From positions 1 to 47,605 of the forward strand of contig CANMMM010000026.1 of the NCBI GenBank assembly GCA_947498935.1: a stretch of 47,605 nt of DNA, written 5' to 3'. Positions 46,201-47,605 of the stretch are shown here, in pieces; the first letter of the stretch is position 1, and each line of letters begins with the position of its first letter. Source of the DNA: an uncultured Aquimarina sp. Its GTDB lineage: Bacteria; Bacteroidota; Bacteroidia; Flavobacteriales; Flavobacteriaceae. Position numbers and translations under genes: made by a program. Under the pieces are notes generated by a model. It saw nothing but the letters and a program-made list of their open reading frames with translations, was not told where the DNA came from and did no database searches.

Positions 46201-47605
46201 TAACCACTTGTGTTATACCACTGGTGTTTATTAATCGGTCTGTGATCGTAGTGGTTGTAGTTGGTGTTGTGGTTTCTCCTGCTACATTAGGATTGTCTAA
46301 CGCGACCCAATTAAATGTTGTTCCAGTGATGTCTGTATCATCGCTTAAGGAATGATTGAGTGGTGTATTACTACACGTGGTATCTGTGGGTAAAGTTGCT
46401 ACATTGGGTTCTGGTTGTATGGTCACTATCAGTGTAAAGGTATTTCCTGCACATCCATCGCTGTTAAAAGGTGTGATGGTATATATCATATCCTGATCAC
46501 TACCAGATGTGTTTTCGATACTGTCTGGAATGATAGTACCTGTACCATCCACTGCACCACTAAGATCTGCATTAGGGGTTATGATCCAATCAAAGGTTAC
46601 CCCAGAAAGACTGGTAAGGGTAGTAAGATCAAAATTTAAAGGAACGTCGCTACAACGATTACTGGTGGTATCATTGATTTCTAATGTAGCTGTTACATCT
46701 ATGGTGTATGTAAATGTGTATATAGATTGGTTGCTGTTACAATCAGTATATGTAAATGTATAAGTTTTAATCCCATCGCAAATTGGGTCAGCACTTTGCG
46801 TAATGATGGGTGTTATAGTATTACCACATACATCCGTTACAGTCGGGGCAGTAGGTTGCACGGCATCTGTAATAGAATTTACCGTTGCAGTGTCATTAGC
46901 AGGTACAACGGGGTTTGTAGTTGGGTCGATGGTGTATGTAAATGTGTATACGGATTGATTTGTATTACAATCTGTATAAGTGAAGGTATATATTTTATCT
47001 CCTGTACAAGTTGGGTCTGTGTTTTGCGTGATTACAGGCGTTATATTATTTCCGCATACATCTGTTACTGTGGGCGCAGTAGGTTGTGTAGCATCGGCGA
47101 TACATTCCACCGTTGCAGTATCATTAGCAGGTACGACCGGGTTTGTAGTCGGGTCGATGGTATAGGTAAATGTGTATACGGATTGGTTGCTATTACAATC
47201 TGTGTAGGTGAAGGTATATATTTTATCCCCAGTACACGTTGGGTCTGTATTTTGTGTGATTACAGGCGTTATGTTATTTCCGCATACATCTGTTACTGTG
47301 GGTGCAGTGGGTTGTGTTGCATCAGCTATACATTCTACCGTTGCAGTGTCATTCGCAGGTACAACTGGGTTTGTAGTTGGGTCGATGGTGTATGTAAATG
47401 TATATACGGATTGGTTGCTATTACAATCTGTATAAGTGAAGGTATATATTTTATCTCCTGTACAAGTTGGGTCTGTGTTTTGCGTGATTACAGGCGTTAT
47501 ATTATTTCCGCATACATCTGTTACTGTGGGCGCAGTAGGTTGTGTAGCATCGGCGATACATGCTACCGTTGCAGTATCATTAGCAGGTACAACGGGGTTT
47601 GTAGT
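40253..47605 (-). CDS. Giant secreted repeat adhesin with T9SS type B sorting domain (partial)
   Basis: At least 2451 codons; the frame is open to the right edge, so the true start is outside (a GTG at 47110 is internal to a repeat). From the N-terminal side: four 76-aa HYR/SprB-like repeats (46655-47566) plus part of a fifth; a Cys-containing PKD-like pair (~46135-46650); 13 DUF11-type repeats (~41040-46135) with ITYTFEVANTGNV-like cores; thrombospondin type 3-like Ca-binding repeats (DADGDGIPN, DDDNDGIPDDEE, ~40550-41040); and a C-terminal ~95-residue gliding-motility / T9SS type B domain (ISPNGDGDNDVF, LKIYNRWGVLVYDV, LPVGTYYYIF, SGYLYLNR). The protein should cross the outer membrane by type IX secretion and extend from the cell surface, probably in adhesion or gliding. 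It is extremely Thr/Asp/Asn-rich. Confidence 0.88.
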   Translation of the reverse strand, partial: TTNPVVPANDTATVACIADATQPTAPTVTDVCGNNITPVITQNTDPTCTGDKIYTFTYTDCNSNQSVYTFTYTIDPTTNPVVPANDTATVECIADATQPTAPTVTDVCGNNITPVITQNTDPTCTGDKIYTFTYTDCNSNQSVYTFTYTIDPTTNPVVPANDTATVECIADATQPTAPTVTDVCGNNITPVITQNTDPTCTGDKIYTFTYTDCNTNQSVYTFTYTIDPTTNPVVPANDTATVNSITDAVQPTAPTVTDVCGNTITPIITQSADPICDGIKTYTFTYTDCNSNQSIYTFTYTIDVTATLEINDTTSNRCSDVPLNFDLTTLTSLSGVTFDWIITPNADLSGAVDGTGTIIPDSIENTSGSDQDMIYTITPFNSDGCAGNTFTLIVTIQPEPNVATLPTDTTCSNTPLNHSLSDDTDITGTTFNWVALDNPNVAGETTTPTTTTTITDRLINTSGITQVVTYTITPTAPNGCIGDPYNYVVTVRPEATIIVSKSYTPAIDGNYDTVGEVITYQIAIENTNDVAISNVTITDTNADVGSITPATITNIAPATTVTVTAAHTITQNDIDAGEVINSASVTAIDPCGNPVSDSSDDPTTATPNDATNTPILQIPAITLEKTAVLNDENADGFPQDGETITYTFEVANTGNVTLSNIAITDPLVTINGTSINLAAGTSDTTTFTGTYTITQAAIDTGSITNSAVVNANTPDGTNISDTSDDPNNPTNVDPDGDGEPDDDTVTTLTANPQLTTLKTGVFIDANADGIAQVGETIQYSFDVINTGNVTLSNITITDPLVTMTGAPITLVPEQTDNTTFTATYVLTQQDINTGNVTNTATATGNAPDGSTINDSSDDPTTAVNDDATVTTLARDPKLTLFKTAQFNDENADGFPQQGETITYTFEIRNTGNVSITNITITDPLVTITGAPISLDPNESDTTTFTATHIITLNDLNTGMITNSAVVSGQDPDGIDITDTSDDPSNPANIDTDGNGDPDDSTVTTLLANPQIAISKIGTFQDENADGIAQVGETILYNFTITNIGNISFTNGSVSDPIATVTGTPIALDPTQSDSSTYTAAYAITQDDIDAGFVQNSAVASALAANGADITDTSDDPTDPTDNDTNGDGDPDDPTITPLPFQGVLELNKVALPATDGNYDTLGEQINYTLQLTNTGNVTLTNISITDSNADAGSIIPATITMLSPGQTTTISAAHTITQADIDAGIVINTATVTATDPASNPIADISDDPNDATNNDTNGNGNPDDVTNTIITQNPSIQLQKIGQLNDENNDGFPQEGETITYTFTVINTGNATLSSIDITDPLATVNGGPITLTPATIDNTTFFATYTITQTDLNTGSITNTATVNALDTNNNPVSDTSDDPNNPTDTDTNGDGDPDDSTITVLPSAPEITLFKTGVFIDANNDGLAQAGETIQYNFDVMNTGNVTLSNISISDPIVPTLGGPITLAPNQTDTTTFTAIYTLTQTDVDTGEVINTATATASTPTGGTVTDDSDDPTTIADNDPTATTLDRDPKLTLFKTADLDDQNNDGIPQAGETITYTFDIRNTGNVTINNITITDPIVPVIGGPITLLPAQRDTTSFTAIYTILQADIDSGNLSNSALVTGQDNDGGIITDVSDFSDDPDNPINEDIDGDGDPDDPTVTELTGAPALSLLKRSIHNDTNNDGFAQIGETISYTFEVINTGNTTITDITITDPLTPIIGGPIDLAPNQSDTTTFSATYTITQFDVDNGGVTNTAVVDGQAPDGTPITDTSDNPDDPTDIDTNNDGDPDDTTITTFTVQSGISSTKESIPAADGAYDTIGEQIPYTIIITNTGNTTLTDIRITDTNADAGSISPANSTILPPGQTITATAIHTITQNDINTGLVSNTATVAALDPFGMTISDISDDPNNPTDMDIDGDGDPDDTTTTVIAQATSIAMTKVANTAPDGIWDTVGERITYTLQVTNTGNTTLSNVSITDTNADTGSILPQTISTLPPGTTITIAAAHTITQADIDIGAVTNIATVNAVTPDGNTITDLSDDPTDTTNIDTNGNGTPDDPTITLINQLGTLDVTKTVDTNIYTSIGEILTYTITVTNTGNVTLFDLNISDLNATVQSNVITTLAPEASTTVTAQHPIVEEDQQNGFVANTAYIDARISNTQIIITEDSDDPTERADIDTDTDGDPEDPTMSYWDADGDGIPNTTDADDDNDGIPDDEEQNGDPTLDTDGDGIIDSLDLDADGDGIYDYIEAGHGGTDSDGDGTIDGPYSIDGLADVLQTDPNSGTVNYIPQDTDGDGIDDFQDIDDDNDGLLTSDENPDPNGNNIPEDAFDSDGDGIPDYLEPNNGDPLAEDGLEIFNAISPNGDGDNDVFTIRNIEDFPENGLKIYNRWGVLVYDVKGYGHNQQYFRGESYGRVTVDKQKQLPVGTYYYIFTYKNKSGKNKTRSGYLYLNR
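42215..46135 (-). repeat. Duplicated five-domain block in the DUF11 array
   Basis: DUF11 repeats 1-5 (~44190-46135) and 6-10 (~42215-44189) follow the same subtype order: one repeat with a DGNYDT-type start, then four with NDENADGFPQ/IDANADGIAQ-type starts. Repeats 3 and 8 share KTGVFIDAN and ETIQY; repeats 4 and 9 share RDPKLTLFKTA and IRNTGNV. The array arose by duplication of a ~1.95-kb block. Confidence 0.75.
46655..47605 (-). repeat. Tandem 228-bp repeats in the adhesin gene
   Basis: Boundaries at 46882, 47110, 47338 and 47566 are exactly 228 bp (76 codons) apart. Each unit encodes ADATQPTAPTVTDVCGNNIT, then a YTFTYTDCN and YTFTYTIDPTTNPVVPA ending, with three cysteines. Copies two apart (456 bp) are nearly identical at DNA level over ~140 bp, while adjacent copies differ more. 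The array runs off the window. Confidence 0.85.

Noticed and set aside
47108..47110. GTG as the start codon of the giant adhesin
   Set aside because: The same reading frame and the 228-bp repeats continue without a stop to the window edge; the GTG is a Val codon in a repeat where the other copies have GTA.
41136..47435. Many plus-strand open frames of 60-211 aa opposite the adhesin gene
   Set aside because: They mirror the repetitive Thr/Asp/Asn codons of the minus-strand gene, recur with the repeat period and show no protein family features.
1..47605. tRNA or rRNA genes
   Set aside because: No cloverleaf-like segment with a TTCGANTC-type arm and no rRNA signature was noticed by reading; a tRNAscan-SE run would settle it.

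Overview
The window reads as chromosomal DNA from a member of the Bacteroidota, most likely a marine Flavobacteriaceae. Genes rarely show Shine-Dalgarno sites, some -7 boxes match the Bacteroidota TAnnTTTG pattern, a giant repeat protein ends in a gliding-motility / type IX secretion type B C-terminal domain, and intergenic spaces carry a recurring ~90-bp structured repeat. I cannot name the genus.

Layout. (1) 1-1688: an orphan lipoprotein gene on the minus strand and a long AT-rich spacer with a hairpin. (2) 1689-14444, plus strand: a closely packed 13-gene cluster. It encodes a 3-hydroxyacyl-CoA dehydrogenase, six KAS III-fold proteins (three with an intact Cys-His-Asn triad, three degenerate), an acyl carrier protein, and a complete envelope export set (LolA-like periplasmic protein, two FtsX/MacB-type permeases, ABC ATPase, outer-membrane beta-barrel). 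A terminator follows at 14551-14582. I infer a pathway that builds an acyl or polyketide-like product on the ACP and moves it to or across the outer membrane. I do not recognise it as a described pathway. (3) 14584-15225: a HigBA-like toxin-antitoxin pair whose toxin gene carries a -1 frameshift in an A tract. (4) 15408-16985, plus strand: a DUF4157 protein with an unrecognised C-terminal region, a likely injection-system effector. (5) 16987-39744, minus strand: a complete extracellular contractile injection system (eCIS) operon. In transcription order: membrane-anchored GH18 protein, small membrane protein, DUF4255 terminator/cap, unknown 343-aa protein, sheath, two tube proteins, DUF5908 mini-protein, LysM baseplate hub, VgrG-like spike, gp25, gpJ/Afp11-like, tail-fibre-like protein, Afp12-like, tape measure, AAA ATPase, DUF4280 PAAR-like tip, small membrane protein. 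(6) 40253-right edge, minus strand: the 3' part of a giant secreted adhesin with tandem 76-aa repeats, 13 DUF11-type repeats, Ca-binding repeats and a T9SS type B domain. Its start lies outside the window.

Six copies of the structured repeat (R1-R6) lie at 144-234, 4600-4685, 11310-11398, 15244-15332, 17223-17310 and 40097-40196. Their orientation alternates strictly. R2/R3 bracket the ACP and export genes of the KAS cluster, and R4/R5 bracket the effector and a small membrane gene, each pair in inverted orientation.

The strongest candidates for new biology are the six-member KAS III/ACP/Lol-like export cluster, the membrane-anchored GH18 protein heading the eCIS operon, the uncharacterised effector domain, the sheath with a Pro/Ala/Lys-rich insertion, and the R-repeat family. 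All family assignments rest on motifs read by eye; no database search was run.
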